Assembly (NCBI GenBank): GCA_009846685.1
Contig: VWVY01000004.1
Span: 62,001-126,000, forward strand
From: Rhizobiales bacterium SYSU XM002
GTDB taxonomy: Bacteria > Pseudomonadota > Alphaproteobacteria > Rhizobiales > Beijerinckiaceae
DNA length: 64,000 nt
Reading direction: 5' to 3'
Shown: one piece after another, positions 25,801-34,230 of the stretch
Layout of the letters: each line of letters begins with the position of its first letter
Numbering within the stretch: position 1 is the first letter of the stretch
Made by a program: the position numbers and the translations under genes
Notes under the pieces: generated by a model
Databases searched by the model: none
Seen by the model: only the letters and a program-made list of their open reading frames with translations
Told to the model about the DNA's origin: nothing

Positions 25801-27653
25801 GAAGGCTTCCTGCTGGCGTAGATGATGCGCCCCGATGGGGCGTCGGCGTAGAGTTCCTCAACGAGCGCCGCGCGGTGCGTGAGCACGGCCCGCTGGTTAA
25901 GCGATCCCTTGTCCGTGATCTCCCCGAGATCAATCGCCGGGGGCTGCGCGACCAGCATCACCGCGACGACGCGGCTTGATGAACCGGTCGCTTCGGCGGC
26001 CTGGAGATCGAGCTTTTCCTGCACGATCCGGCGCACGTCCGGATGCGCGAGCACCTCGGTGAGCGGCGCTTCAGCTGAGGCCCCGGCGATCTTCCGGCAG
26101 GTCGCGGGATCGGGGAAGGCGAGCACACGGATATCGTCGCGGTCGTGCCCTGCAACAACCACATCCGAAACGAGTGGCGCGCAGCAGGCGAGAATATGGC
26201 CACGCAGCGGGCCGACTGAAACCCAGGTGCCGGTCGCGAGCTTGAAATCCTCGGAAACGCGCCCGTCGAAGACCAGTCCTTCGGCCCAATCGTCCGCATT
26301 GAAAGGCTTCAGGGCATCGCCGAGCTTGTAGTAGCCTTCCTCGTCGAACGCCTCCTGCGTCAGGTCCGCGCGGCCAAAATAGCCCGGCGTGATATTGGCC
26401 CCGCGCACGCGTGCTTCGAGCTTGCCGTTATTGGGCACGAGCTTCATCTCGACGCCCGGCATCGGCAGGCCGACAATCCCTGGCCGGTCGACCTCGCGCG
26501 TGCCGAGAATGGCGGCGGGCGCAGTTTCGGTCGACCCGAGTGACGTGATGATCCGCACCGGCTCACCGGTCGTCCTGACGGAGAGCGCCTTCAACTCGTC
26601 CCAGACCGGCTTCGAGAGCCCCGCACCGGCATAGAACAGGAACTTCATCCGCCCGAAGAATTTCTGTCGAAGATCCTCGTCGGCTTCGAGATAGGGCAGC
26701 AGCGCCTCGTATCCCTTGGGCACGTTGAAATAGATCGTCGGCGAGACGTCGCGGATATTGCGCACGGTTGCCTCGACCGCGCCCGGCATCGGCTTGCCCT
26801 CGTCGATGTAGAGCGTGCCGCCGTTGTAGAGCGCGATGCCGAAATTGTGGTTCGAGCCGAAGGTATGCGCCCAGGGGAGCCAATCGAGCATGATCGGTGG
26901 CTCATCCTTCAGAAAAACCATGCATTCGCGGATCATCACCTGATTGGCGGTGAGCATCCGCTGGGTATTCGTGACGGCCTTGGGGAACCCGGTCGAGCCG
27001 GATGTGAGCAGGAATTTGGCAATGGTATCGGCGTCGATCAGCCGGTGGGCCGCCTCCACCGCCGGTGTCACCGGCGTCTTCAGCAGGTCATGGAACGGTG
27101 TCGCCCCAAGTTCAGGTGCGGTTCCATCGCCGATCACGACCTCGACGCCGGGCGGTGTGCAGGCTTGGATCGCCTTGGCATAAGCCGCGCCCTGCGTCGC
27201 GTAGACGAGCCCCGGCCGCAGCAACTCGAAAGCAAAGCGCAGCTTGCCGTAGTCCTGTGAGATCAGCGAATAGGCGGTCGAGATCGGGCAATAGGGAATG
27301 CCGACTTCCATGCAGCCGAGCGCGATCAGCGCATGCTCGATGTCATTGCCCGAGAGGACCAGCACCGGCCGCTCGACCGAGAGCCCGCGCGCCAGCATCG
27401 CCGCGCCGATCCGCCGCATCTGGTCGCGAACCTCGGCGTAGGACAGTTGGCGCCAACCGCCCTCGCGGGTGCGCTGCGCGAGCGCCATCCGGTCCGGCGC
27501 GGCGGCGGCCCAATAATGGATGCGGTCGGTAATACAGCGCGCGTATTCCGGCAGCGGATTGCGGGAACGCAGCAGAATGGAGCCATCGTCGCGCCTCTGC
27601 ACGATCGGCTCCAGAACCGAGAAGATCGGTCCTTGCATGGTCGTCGACATCAT
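25797..27653 (-). CDS. feruloyl-CoA synthase-like acyl-CoA ligase
   Basis: A 618-residue adenylate-forming enzyme. The P-loop-like motif TSGSTGFPKAVTNT is near residue 215, SLGSTETAPAAI holds the STE motif and the region PGVEMKLVPNNGKLEARVRG with YKLGDALKPF is the hinge. The pattern of the N-terminus (QRRDDGSILLRSRNPLPEYA) and the late segment resembling LVFDGRVSEDFKLATGTWVS are typical of feruloyl-CoA synthases. It activates ferulate, p-coumarate or caffeate with ATP and CoA in the cytoplasm. The gene is 51 bp downstream of the hydratase and coupled to the thiolase. Confidence 0.88.
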   Translation of the reverse strand: MMSTTMQGPIFSVLEPIVQRRDDGSILLRSRNPLPEYARCITDRIHYWAAAAPDRMALAQRTREGGWRQLSYAEVRDQMRRIGAAMLARGLSVERPVLVLSGNDIEHALIALGCMEVGIPYCPISTAYSLISQDYGKLRFAFELLRPGLVYATQGAAYAKAIQACTPPGVEVVIGDGTAPELGATPFHDLLKTPVTPAVEAAHRLIDADTIAKFLLTSGSTGFPKAVTNTQRMLTANQVMIRECMVFLKDEPPIMLDWLPWAHTFGSNHNFGIALYNGGTLYIDEGKPMPGAVEATVRNIRDVSPTIYFNVPKGYEALLPYLEADEDLRQKFFGRMKFLFYAGAGLSKPVWDELKALSVRTTGEPVRIITSLGSTETAPAAILGTREVDRPGIVGLPMPGVEMKLVPNNGKLEARVRGANITPGYFGRADLTQEAFDEEGYYKLGDALKPFNADDWAEGLVFDGRVSEDFKLATGTWVSVGPLRGHILACCAPLVSDVVVAGHDRDDIRVLAFPDPATCRKIAGASAEAPLTEVLAHPDVRRIVQEKLDLQAAEATGSSSRVVAVMLVAQPPAIDLGEITDKGSLNQRAVLTHRAALVEELYADAPSGRIIYASRKPS

Positions 27654-27704
27654 TCCCTCCCGGATCGCCGTTCGTCTGCCGCGAACTTGGCGATCAAATT
27701 CAGA

Positions 27705-28514
27705 TCATTCCGGCGCCTTCACCTTGGCCGCCCGTTTTTCGAGAAATGCCCGCACGCGCCCCTTTGCCTCGCGGTCGGCCTGCGCGATCGAACTCATCAG
27801 CGCCTCGGTGACGAAACCGGTGCGCGGATCCGCCTCTGCGATACGCGGCAGGGCATGGATGACGGCGAAGTTGGTCAGGGGCGCATTGGCCGCCACTTTC
27901 CGTGCCAGTTCCATCGCCTTGTCGAGCGCGGCTCCGGCGCCAACGACATATTGCGAGAAGCCGAGCGCCATGCCCTCGGCCGCGCCATAGACACGCCCTG
28001 TCAGCATCATGTCGGCCATGCGATGCACGCCGATTAGCCGCGGCAAACGAACCGAGCCGCCGCCACCAACGAAGATGCCCCGTTGCCCCTCGGGAAGCGC
28101 GTAAAAGGCCCCCTCCTCGGCAACCCGGATGTGGCAGGCGCTCGCGAGTTCGAGGCCGCCACCGATCACCGCCCCCTTGAGCGCGGCGATCACGGGAATG
28201 CGCCCGAATTCGATTTTCTCGAAGCAGCGATGCCACATCACCGAATGCTGGACGCCCTCGGTCGCATCGCGCTCAGAGAGTTCGGAAAGGTCGAGCCCCG
28301 CAGAGAAATTGTCGCCGATGCCGTGGATCACCGCTGCGCCGACATCAGCGCCGATCCGGCTGAAAACCTCGTCGAGAGCGCGAATCGTCGCGTCGTTGAG
28401 GGCGTTCCGCTTCTCCGCCCGATCGAGCCCGATCTTGAGCACGGCGCCATCCTGTTCGACGACCAGCGGCCTGGCGCTGCTCTTGGCGGCGATTGCAGCT
28501 CGAACGCTCCTCAT
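27705..28514 (-). CDS. crotonase family enoyl-CoA hydratase
   Basis: A 269-residue crotonase. HGIGDNFSAGLDLSEL and the region FGRIPVIAALKGAVIGGGLE form the two oxyanion-hole segments, and PEGQRGIFVGGGGSVRLPRL is the substrate-side Glu region. In a hydroxycinnamate operon the enzyme may hydrate feruloyl-CoA; some relatives also split the product to vanillin (retro-aldol). No aldehyde dehydrogenase is present but an SDR and thiolase are, favouring plain hydration followed by beta-oxidation. It is the first gene of the operon, next to an AT-rich promoter region at 28536-28560. GGAAGG precedes the ATG. Confidence 0.85.
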   Translation of the reverse strand: MRSVRAAIAAKSSARPLVVEQDGAVLKIGLDRAEKRNALNDATIRALDEVFSRIGADVGAAVIHGIGDNFSAGLDLSELSERDATEGVQHSVMWHRCFEKIEFGRIPVIAALKGAVIGGGLELASACHIRVAEEGAFYALPEGQRGIFVGGGGSVRLPRLIGVHRMADMMLTGRVYGAAEGMALGFSQYVVGAGAALDKAMELARKVAANAPLTNFAVIHALPRIAEADPRTGFVTEALMSSIAQADREAKGRVRAFLEKRAAKVKAPE

Positions 28515-28535
28515 GGCACCTTCCTATTAGCTCCC

Positions 28536-28560
28536 ATAATTATTATTGAACATAACTATT
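28536..28560. promoter_or_regulatory. AT-rich palindromic region upstream of the hydratase operon
   Basis: The stretch starting ATAATTATTATTG and continuing into ACATAACTATT is AT-rich in a GC-rich region and contains the palindrome ATAATTAT. Its half-site resembles those at 16743-16781. It sits about 22 bp before the hydratase ATG and about 150 bp before the divergent Rieske gene. A second MarR site is plausible but the match is weaker. Confidence 0.5.
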
Positions 28561-28709
28561 TAGATGCGTCAAGCCGGATCGCGGGAACTTCCAGAACCTT
28601 TTCGCCACCGGCACCAGCAGGCTCGCCCGCGACGGATCCCGGCTTTACGCCCGGCGTTTTGGGGCCCATACTGCACTGCAAGATAATCGGACTTGCGCCG
28701 CCCCTCACC

Positions 28710-29852
28710 ATGCCACGCCACGAAGAACGACCCGCCTGGGTCCGCGCCATGACCAACGCTGCTGACTTCGAAGCGGAGCAGAACGCGCTTGGTCGGGTAT
28801 GGACTTTTCTCTGCTTCACTTCCGACATCCCGAAGACCAACGACTGGCTCCGGACCACACTCGGTGGCAAGTCGATCTTTGTGCAGCGCTTCGAAAGCGG
28901 AATCAGGGCATTCGAAAACCGCTGCGCCCACCGCTTTTTCCCGCTTCGGAAAGAAGAGAAGGGCAACGGCCCGGTCGTCTGCGGTTTCCATCACTGGCGC
29001 TACAACGCCGAAGGGCTCGCGCTCGGCATTCCGAAGTGCGAGGAGATGTTCGGCAAGACGCCGCGCGAACTGAACGCGCGCCTGCCGGCGGTCGAGATCG
29101 ATATCTGCGGCACCATGGTCTTCGGGCGATTCCCCGGCGGCAACCCCGTCTCCTTGCGCGAGTGGCTCGGACCGGGCTGGGATATCCTTGGCGCGATGGT
29201 CGGCGAGCCGCCGCCCCGCAACCGGATCGCACGTACGGTCGGGGCGCACTGGAAACTGCTGATGGAAATCTCGCTTGACGATTACCACATCGTCGCGGTC
29301 CATCCCTCCACCTTCGGCAAAGACGGTTATCTATCGGACAAGACGATCTATTATGCCCGTTTCGGCGCACACAGCGCCTATCTGCCCGGCGGCGATGCGG
29401 CGACCTTGGAGCAGATTCGGGCGGCCTGCGCGGAAAACGGCTTCGTGCCGACGCGCTACCGCATCTTTCAGTTCTTCCCGAACCTGATCGTCGCTTTCAT
29501 CCGTGCAACCACCTATCTCGGCGAAACCTATTGGTTCGCGCTGGTGCAGCAACTCGTTCCGGAAGCCCATGACCGCACACGGTCGGTTACACGGTTCATT
29601 CCCGTGCCTTTCAAGGGCGACGCGCCCGCATGGCGCCGGATTGCCCGCCGCCACGCCCTGCCCTGGATTTCAGCCGGCTTCGGCTTCTATGCGCGCAAAA
29701 TCCACCTTGAGGACAACGAGGCCTGCGAGGAATTACAGAAGGCGGTCGGGCTCGTCGATAGCGACCCGCATCTTGCTGCGCAGGAGCTGCGCGTCCGCTG
29801 GTTCGAAGAAGAATATGCCCGGTTCTCCGGCGCCGGGAGGGCGACGGACTAG
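28710..29852 (+). CDS. Rieske (2Fe-2S) aromatic oxygenase, alpha-subunit type
   Basis: A 380-residue oxygenase component. The Rieske cluster ligands are in RCAHRFFPLRKEEKGNGP and VVCGFHHW (CxH near residue 71, CxxH near residue 90). The mononuclear iron site is DDYHIVAVH near 190-197, with the HxxxxH spacing. The N-terminal region (MPRHEERPAWVRAMTNAADF) and long C-terminal domain are typical of stand-alone ring-hydroxylating or O-demethylating enzymes. No ferredoxin reductase lies nearby, so the electron donor must be elsewhere. It diverges from the hydroxycinnamate operon, so O-demethylation or hydroxylation of a related aromatic acid is plausible. The start at 28710 is chosen by length; other starts are possible. 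Confidence 0.83.
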   Translation: MPRHEERPAWVRAMTNAADFEAEQNALGRVWTFLCFTSDIPKTNDWLRTTLGGKSIFVQRFESGIRAFENRCAHRFFPLRKEEKGNGPVVCGFHHWRYNAEGLALGIPKCEEMFGKTPRELNARLPAVEIDICGTMVFGRFPGGNPVSLREWLGPGWDILGAMVGEPPPRNRIARTVGAHWKLLMEISLDDYHIVAVHPSTFGKDGYLSDKTIYYARFGAHSAYLPGGDAATLEQIRAACAENGFVPTRYRIFQFFPNLIVAFIRATTYLGETYWFALVQQLVPEAHDRTRSVTRFIPVPFKGDAPAWRRIARRHALPWISAGFGFYARKIHLEDNEACEELQKAVGLVDSDPHLAAQELRVRWFEEEYARFSGAGRATD

Positions 29853-29858
29853 AGAACT

Positions 29859-30653
29859 TCAGCGGGTGGAAACGCGGACTTCAAGGCTCGATTTCGCGAT
29901 CTGATGCGCGAGCAACTCGCCGGTGCAGAGATGGCCAAGCCGGCTCATATGCAGGCCGTCCTTGAGGACAAGGTCGTCCATCGTCGAATCGCCCGTCTCG
30001 ATCATCCGTCGCATCAGGGCCTGCCGATGGAAATGCAGCACACCAGCGCGCGCGCCCTCTTTCTCGATCGCGGCCTGCATGACCGGCGTATCCTTGTCGC
30101 GATCGACCATCGGCGCGACCTGCAGGTCGACCAGCACCACGGGGAGACCATGCGCACGCAGCGTGTCGATCGCTGCCTTCATCTGGCTGATCGCTCCCTC
30201 GACGCCTTCCATCTGAAGCACATCGTTGACTCCAAGCTGCCAGACGACAAGATCAGGCTTCTGGGCAATGACATCGCTCTCCATCCGCGCGATCATCTTG
30301 GAAATGGTATCTCCGCCCTTGCCCTTGTTGATCACCTCGACCGGCGTGAGCAGCTCCTTCGACAGTTCACGCCCCAGAACGGAGGCGAAAATCTCGCTTT
30401 TGGGGAGAAAGCCGGTCCCTTCGGTCGACGACGAGCCGAAGGCGACAACACGGATGCTCTCCCCTTCCGCAATTTTTGCATGGATATTGGGAAGCGATTT
30501 CGTCTCGCCCGCGACACTGGCAGCCTTGGCGCAGCGCTTCTCCATCGCCGAAGCCTCGAGGTTCATCGCCAGCAGGAAACAGCCAAGGAGCGGAGCAAAT
30601 TTTGCGCACAAAAACAGTCGACCCGGATTCGACCGAAGCTTTTCAATCGCCAT
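29859..30653 (-). CDS. SGNH/GDSL family hydrolase
   Basis: A 264-residue exported hydrolase. An N-terminal hydrophobic stretch (LFLCAKFAPLLGCFLLAMNL) acts as signal. Block I is VVAFGSSSTEGTGF with the nucleophilic Ser; block II Gly is in NKGKGGDTISKMI; block III is WQLGVND; and the catalytic Asp/His are in DGLHMSRLGH. Such enzymes deacylate esters of polysaccharides or lipids; the substrate is unknown. The ATG at 30653 is preferred over an in-frame ATG at 30686. It lies tail-to-tail with the Rieske gene, 6 bp apart. Confidence 0.85.
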   Translation of the reverse strand: MAIEKLRSNPGRLFLCAKFAPLLGCFLLAMNLEASAMEKRCAKAASVAGETKSLPNIHAKIAEGESIRVVAFGSSSTEGTGFLPKSEIFASVLGRELSKELLTPVEVINKGKGGDTISKMIARMESDVIAQKPDLVVWQLGVNDVLQMEGVEGAISQMKAAIDTLRAHGLPVVLVDLQVAPMVDRDKDTPVMQAAIEKEGARAGVLHFHRQALMRRMIETGDSTMDDLVLKDGLHMSRLGHLCTGELLAHQIAKSSLEVRVSTR

Positions 30654-30752
30654 CGAGGCCCCGCGCGCTGGTGGACCCTCTCCCAAACCGGGAGTAAGGC
30701 CCGGAAACTATTTGTTTATATTTAGCACGAAACGGAAACGCTTGATAGGGGG

Positions 30753-31583
30753 TCATTGCGCAGGTGCGCTGTTCCCCACCGGGTGCTTAAGAAATCGCAG
30801 GCCGAGACCGAGCCAATCGGGGTCGAAGTCGTGGCCGCCGGTATGAAGGCAAAAGGCGACCTCGCCGCCCGGGCCACAATCCGCCATGCGTTCGCAGGTC
30901 AGCGCCCCCTCGGGGATCGCCCGGATGCCTGCTGCCCGGCATTGCCCGGCCTCGCGCAACATGCCGACCGCCCGGAAGACATCGCCCTGATGGAAGGCGC
31001 CACCCCGGATCGCCCGCCCGGCGAGCGGCACGGTGCGGTCGGAGAGGCCGTGAATCTGCATCAACGGACGAAGCGGTCCATCACAGCGATCCGGCTGCGG
31101 CAGCCAGAAGGTCCCAGCGATAGCGAGAAACGCGGCGAACCGCTCCGACTGGTGGCAGCGGAGATTCCAGACCATCGCCGCGCCCTGGCTGAAACCGGCG
31201 ACGAGCACGCGCTTCGGATCGATCGGAAAACGCCCGAGTGCATCGCGCATCACCGCTTCGCTGAACGCAAACTCGTCACGCAGGCGCGCGGGCGAGCCAG
31301 GATGCGACCAGGTTTTTCCCTCGCCCTGCGGCACGACAAGAATGGCACGCTCCCGTGCGGCAATGGCGCGGATATCATCCCGCGCGAGGATATCGGCCGC
31401 GCTCTCGCGATAGCCGTGGAAATAGAGGATCGCCGGGCGCCGCTCGCCCTCCTTCAACCCCGTGGGAACAAAGACTCGGTAAAAGCCGCCGGCAACGGCG
31501 CAATCCGCTTCACCGGAGCAAGCTACGGCGCTCCCGGCCAGCAAGCCCAGGGCGAAGGTAAGGATGAGACGAAGAAGAACCAT
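30753..31583 (-). CDS. secreted alpha/beta hydrolase, PHB depolymerase / LpqC-type esterase
   Basis: A 276-residue secreted enzyme. Signal peptide LRLILTFALGLLAGSAVACS, then YRVFVPTGLKEGERRPAILY and the oxyanion motif LYFHGYRES. The nucleophile is Ser in LVAGFSQGAAMVW; the Asp is probably in QIHGLSDRTVPL and the His in HTGGHDFDPD. It resembles polyhydroxybutyrate depolymerase/feruloyl esterase-type (CE1) proteins. A feruloyl-esterase role would suit the nearby hydroxycinnamate genes but is only a possibility. It has six or more Cys, probably forming disulfides. The ATG at 31583 fits the signal peptide best. Confidence 0.78.
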   Translation of the reverse strand: MVLLRLILTFALGLLAGSAVACSGEADCAVAGGFYRVFVPTGLKEGERRPAILYFHGYRESAADILARDDIRAIAARERAILVVPQGEGKTWSHPGSPARLRDEFAFSEAVMRDALGRFPIDPKRVLVAGFSQGAAMVWNLRCHQSERFAAFLAIAGTFWLPQPDRCDGPLRPLMQIHGLSDRTVPLAGRAIRGGAFHQGDVFRAVGMLREAGQCRAAGIRAIPEGALTCERMADCGPGGEVAFCLHTGGHDFDPDWLGLGLRFLKHPVGNSAPAQ

Positions 31584-31640
31584 GTCATGACAGGATGGCA
31601 TGGTTCCCGAAGATGTCTCTTCACAAGATGATGAACGGCG

Positions 31641-33137
31641 TCAGTTCATCGTCGGGATGACGAAGCTCGCGCCGTCCTTGATGCCCGACGGCCAACGCGA
31701 CGTGACGGTCTTCGTCTTGGTGTAGAAGCGGAAAGCATCCGGCCCGTGCTGGTTGAGATCGCCGAAGGCCGAACGCTTCCAGCCGCCGAAGGTGTAATAG
31801 GCAAGCGGCACGGGGATCGGCACGTTGACACCGACCATGCCGACATTGACCTTCGAGGCGAAATCGCGCGCGGCATCGCCGTCGCGGGTGAAAATCGCGG
31901 TGCCGTTGCCGTATTCGTGGTCGTTCACGAGCTTGAGGGCTTCCGCATATTCCTTGGTGCGCACCACAGAGAGCACCGGACCGAAGATCTCTTCCTTGTA
32001 AATGCGCATGTCCGCCGTCACGTTATCGAACAGGCAGCCGCCCATGTAGAAACCGTTCTCGTAGCCCTGCATCTTGAAGCCGCGGCCATCGACAACAAGC
32101 TTGGCGCCCTCCGTGACACCGAGATCGACGTAGCCCTTGACCTTCTCCAGATGAGCCTTGGTGACGAGCGGACCGAAATCCGCCGTGCCATCGGTCGAGG
32201 GGCCGACCTTTAGCGATTCAACGCGCGGGATAAGGCGCTTGACGAGTTCGTTCGCGGTCTTCTCGCCGACCGGAACCGCGACCGAGATCGCCATGCAGCG
32301 CTCGCCCGCCGCGCCGTAACCGGCACCGATGAGGGCGTCGACCGCCTGATCCATGTCTGCATCCGGCATGATGATCATGTGGTTCTTGGCACCGCCGAAG
32401 CACTGCACGCGCTTGCCGTTCGCACAGCCCCGCGAATAGATGTACTCCGCGATCGGGGTCGAGCCGACGAAGCCAACCGCCTGGATGTCGTGGTTGTCGA
32501 GGATCGCATCGACGCTTTCCTTGTCGCCGTTGACGACATTGAGGATGCCTGCCGGCAAGCCTGCTTCGAGCGCGAGCTCGGCGAGCATCATCGGCACGCC
32601 GGGGTCACGCTCGGACGGCTTGAGGATGAAGGCGTTGCCGCACGCGATCGCAGGGGCGAGCTTCCACAGCGGGATCATCGCCGGGAAGTTGAAGGGCGTG
32701 ATGCCGGCGGCAACGCCGAGCGGCTGACGCATCGAGTAAATGTCGATACCGGGGCCGGCGGCATCGGTATATTCGCCCTTGAGCATGTGGGGGGCGCCGA
32801 GGCAAACCTCGACGACCTCGACACCGCGCTGGATGTCACCCTTGGCATCGGGGATCGTCTTGCCGTGCTCGCGGGCGAGGATATCGGCGAGCTTGTCGAC
32901 ATCGCGGGCGATGAGGTCGAGGAATTTCTGCAGGATGCGCGCGCGGCGCTGTGGGTTGACCGCCGCCCAGGCCGGCTGCGCTGCCTTGGCATTCTCGACC
33001 GCTGCGTCGAGTTCCGCCTTCGACGCGAGCGCGACCTTGCCCCGGATCGAGCCGTCCATCGGCTGGAAGACATCGGCGAAGCGGCCCGATGTACCCGCGA
33101 CATGCTTGCCGCCGATGAAATGTCCGTAGGTGATCAT
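31641..33137 (-). CDS. mmsA: CoA-acylating methylmalonate-semialdehyde dehydrogenase
   Basis: A 498-residue aldehyde dehydrogenase. GHFIGGKHVAGTSGRFADVF is the MmsA start; ITPFNFPAMIPLWKLAPAIA, the nucleotide-binding GFVGSTPIAEYIYSRG and the active Cys in GYGAAGERCMAISVAV are clear. Unlike other family members MmsA needs CoA and makes propionyl-CoA from methylmalonate semialdehyde, or acetyl-CoA from malonate semialdehyde, in valine or inositol breakdown. It is transcribed away from a LysR gene across 119 bp; inverted repeats lie between them. No other valine genes are in view. Confidence 0.95.
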   Translation of the reverse strand: MITYGHFIGGKHVAGTSGRFADVFQPMDGSIRGKVALASKAELDAAVENAKAAQPAWAAVNPQRRARILQKFLDLIARDVDKLADILAREHGKTIPDAKGDIQRGVEVVEVCLGAPHMLKGEYTDAAGPGIDIYSMRQPLGVAAGITPFNFPAMIPLWKLAPAIACGNAFILKPSERDPGVPMMLAELALEAGLPAGILNVVNGDKESVDAILDNHDIQAVGFVGSTPIAEYIYSRGCANGKRVQCFGGAKNHMIIMPDADMDQAVDALIGAGYGAAGERCMAISVAVPVGEKTANELVKRLIPRVESLKVGPSTDGTADFGPLVTKAHLEKVKGYVDLGVTEGAKLVVDGRGFKMQGYENGFYMGGCLFDNVTADMRIYKEEIFGPVLSVVRTKEYAEALKLVNDHEYGNGTAIFTRDGDAARDFASKVNVGMVGVNVPIPVPLAYYTFGGWKRSAFGDLNQHGPDAFRFYTKTKTVTSRWPSGIKDGASFVIPTMN

Positions 33138-33155
33138 GCCAGCATCCTCCAGTTT

Positions 33156-33232
33156 GCGCGATATTGACGCATTTCGCGTCTTTCCCGGCTCTTCCCATAT
33201 TAAAAAACGCGACTCAATCCTTGATATCGCGC
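33156..33232. promoter_or_regulatory. Paired inverted half-sites between mmsA and the LysR gene
   Basis: GCGCGATAT at 33156-33164 and its exact complement ATATCGCGC at 33224-33232 lie 59 bp apart in the divergent promoter. The arrangement fits two LysR-type contacts on one face, with the LysR gene starting at 33257 and mmsA at 33137. Confidence 0.55.
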
Positions 33233-33256
33233 CCCCGTTCTGCGAATTTCGTAATT

Positions 33257-34147
33257 ATGGATTGGGACAATATCCGCGCCTTCCTCGCTGTCGCCCGCCA
33301 GGGGCAGTTTCTCGGTGCTTCGCGCAGCTTGCGCGTCAATCAGGCGACGGTTGCGCGGCGCATCACAGCGCTTGAGGCCTCGTTCCAGACAACGCTGTTC
33401 GAGCGCTCGACCACAGGGGTCAACCTCACGGAGGCAGGCAGGCAGTTGCTTGCTCATGCCGAGCGCATGGAAAGCGAGATGCTCCAGGCCGAAGCCGATT
33501 TGCGCCAGCAGGACGTCCAACTCGCGGGCCCGGTGCGTATCGGCGCGCCGGACGGGCTCACGACATATTTTCTTGTGCCGGCAATGCGCGCTCTCATCGA
33601 ACGCTATCCCGGCATCGATATCCAGCTCGTGCCGATGCCACTGACGGTGAGCCTCGCCCGCCGGGAAGTCGACATGGCGATCACGCTCGATGAACCGGAG
33701 GCCGGCCGGGTCGTCTCCCGCAAGTTGACGGACTACACCCTCGGCATCTTCGGCGCGAAATCCTACCTTGATCGCGCCGGTCGGCCGAACAGCACCGCTG
33801 ACCTCGCCCGGCATCGCCTCATCGGCTATGTCGACACCTACGCGTTTTCTTCCGCGCTCAACTACATCGAGGATCTTTTCGACGGCAACTCGACCAGCTT
33901 CGAATGCGCAAGTGCGGTCGGGCAATGCGAGGCCGTGCGCTCCGGCGTCGGGCTCGGCGTACTGCATCATTTCATCGCCGCCGGCATGCCCGAAGTGGAG
34001 GCCGTGCTGCCCGAACGGCGCGCGCATCGCACCTACTGGCTGGTGATCCACGAGGACGTCCGCGCGCTCGGTCGCATTCGTGCGGTCGTGGATTTTATCG
34101 CCCGCGAAGCACAGGCGCGTCGCCACGAATTCCTCGCGAGCAGTTGA
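33257..34147 (+). CDS. LysR family transcriptional regulator
   Basis: A 296-residue LysR regulator. The winged-helix domain (1-60) is MDWDNIRAFLAVARQGQF, LGASRSLRVNQATVARRITA and FQTTLFERSTTGVNLTEAGR. The effector domain follows (LAGPVRIGAPDGLTTYFLVP). It is divergent from mmsA, suggesting control of that gene and itself. The start at 33257 is the ATG that aligns with the canonical MDWDNLR beginning. The effector is unknown; methylmalonate semialdehyde or inositol-derived compounds are possible. Confidence 0.9.
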   Translation: MDWDNIRAFLAVARQGQFLGASRSLRVNQATVARRITALEASFQTTLFERSTTGVNLTEAGRQLLAHAERMESEMLQAEADLRQQDVQLAGPVRIGAPDGLTTYFLVPAMRALIERYPGIDIQLVPMPLTVSLARREVDMAITLDEPEAGRVVSRKLTDYTLGIFGAKSYLDRAGRPNSTADLARHRLIGYVDTYAFSSALNYIEDLFDGNSTSFECASAVGQCEAVRSGVGLGVLHHFIAAGMPEVEAVLPERRAHRTYWLVIHEDVRALGRIRAVVDFIAREAQARRHEFLASS

Positions 34148-34185
34148 GCGCGGGTTGCTTCCGCGTTCACTTCCCGCCATGCTGG

Positions 34186-34202
34186 AATTGGTAAGACCAA
34201 TT
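34186..34202. promoter_or_regulatory. GntR/FadR-family operator before altronate dehydratase
   Basis: AATTGGTAAGACCAATT is a palindrome with 7-bp arms and a 3-bp centre, matching the TGGT-N3-ACCA pattern of FadR-type GntR regulators. It lies 28 bp before the altronate dehydratase ATG. An equivalent site is at 41186-41200 next to the GntR gene. Confidence 0.82.
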
Positions 34203-34230
34203 TTTGGAACCCGCCGTTTCGGAGCCCTCG

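Noticed and set aside
28083-28709. N-terminal extension of the Rieske gene
   Set aside because: Runs antisense through the hydratase gene and the divergent promoter; no homology in that part.
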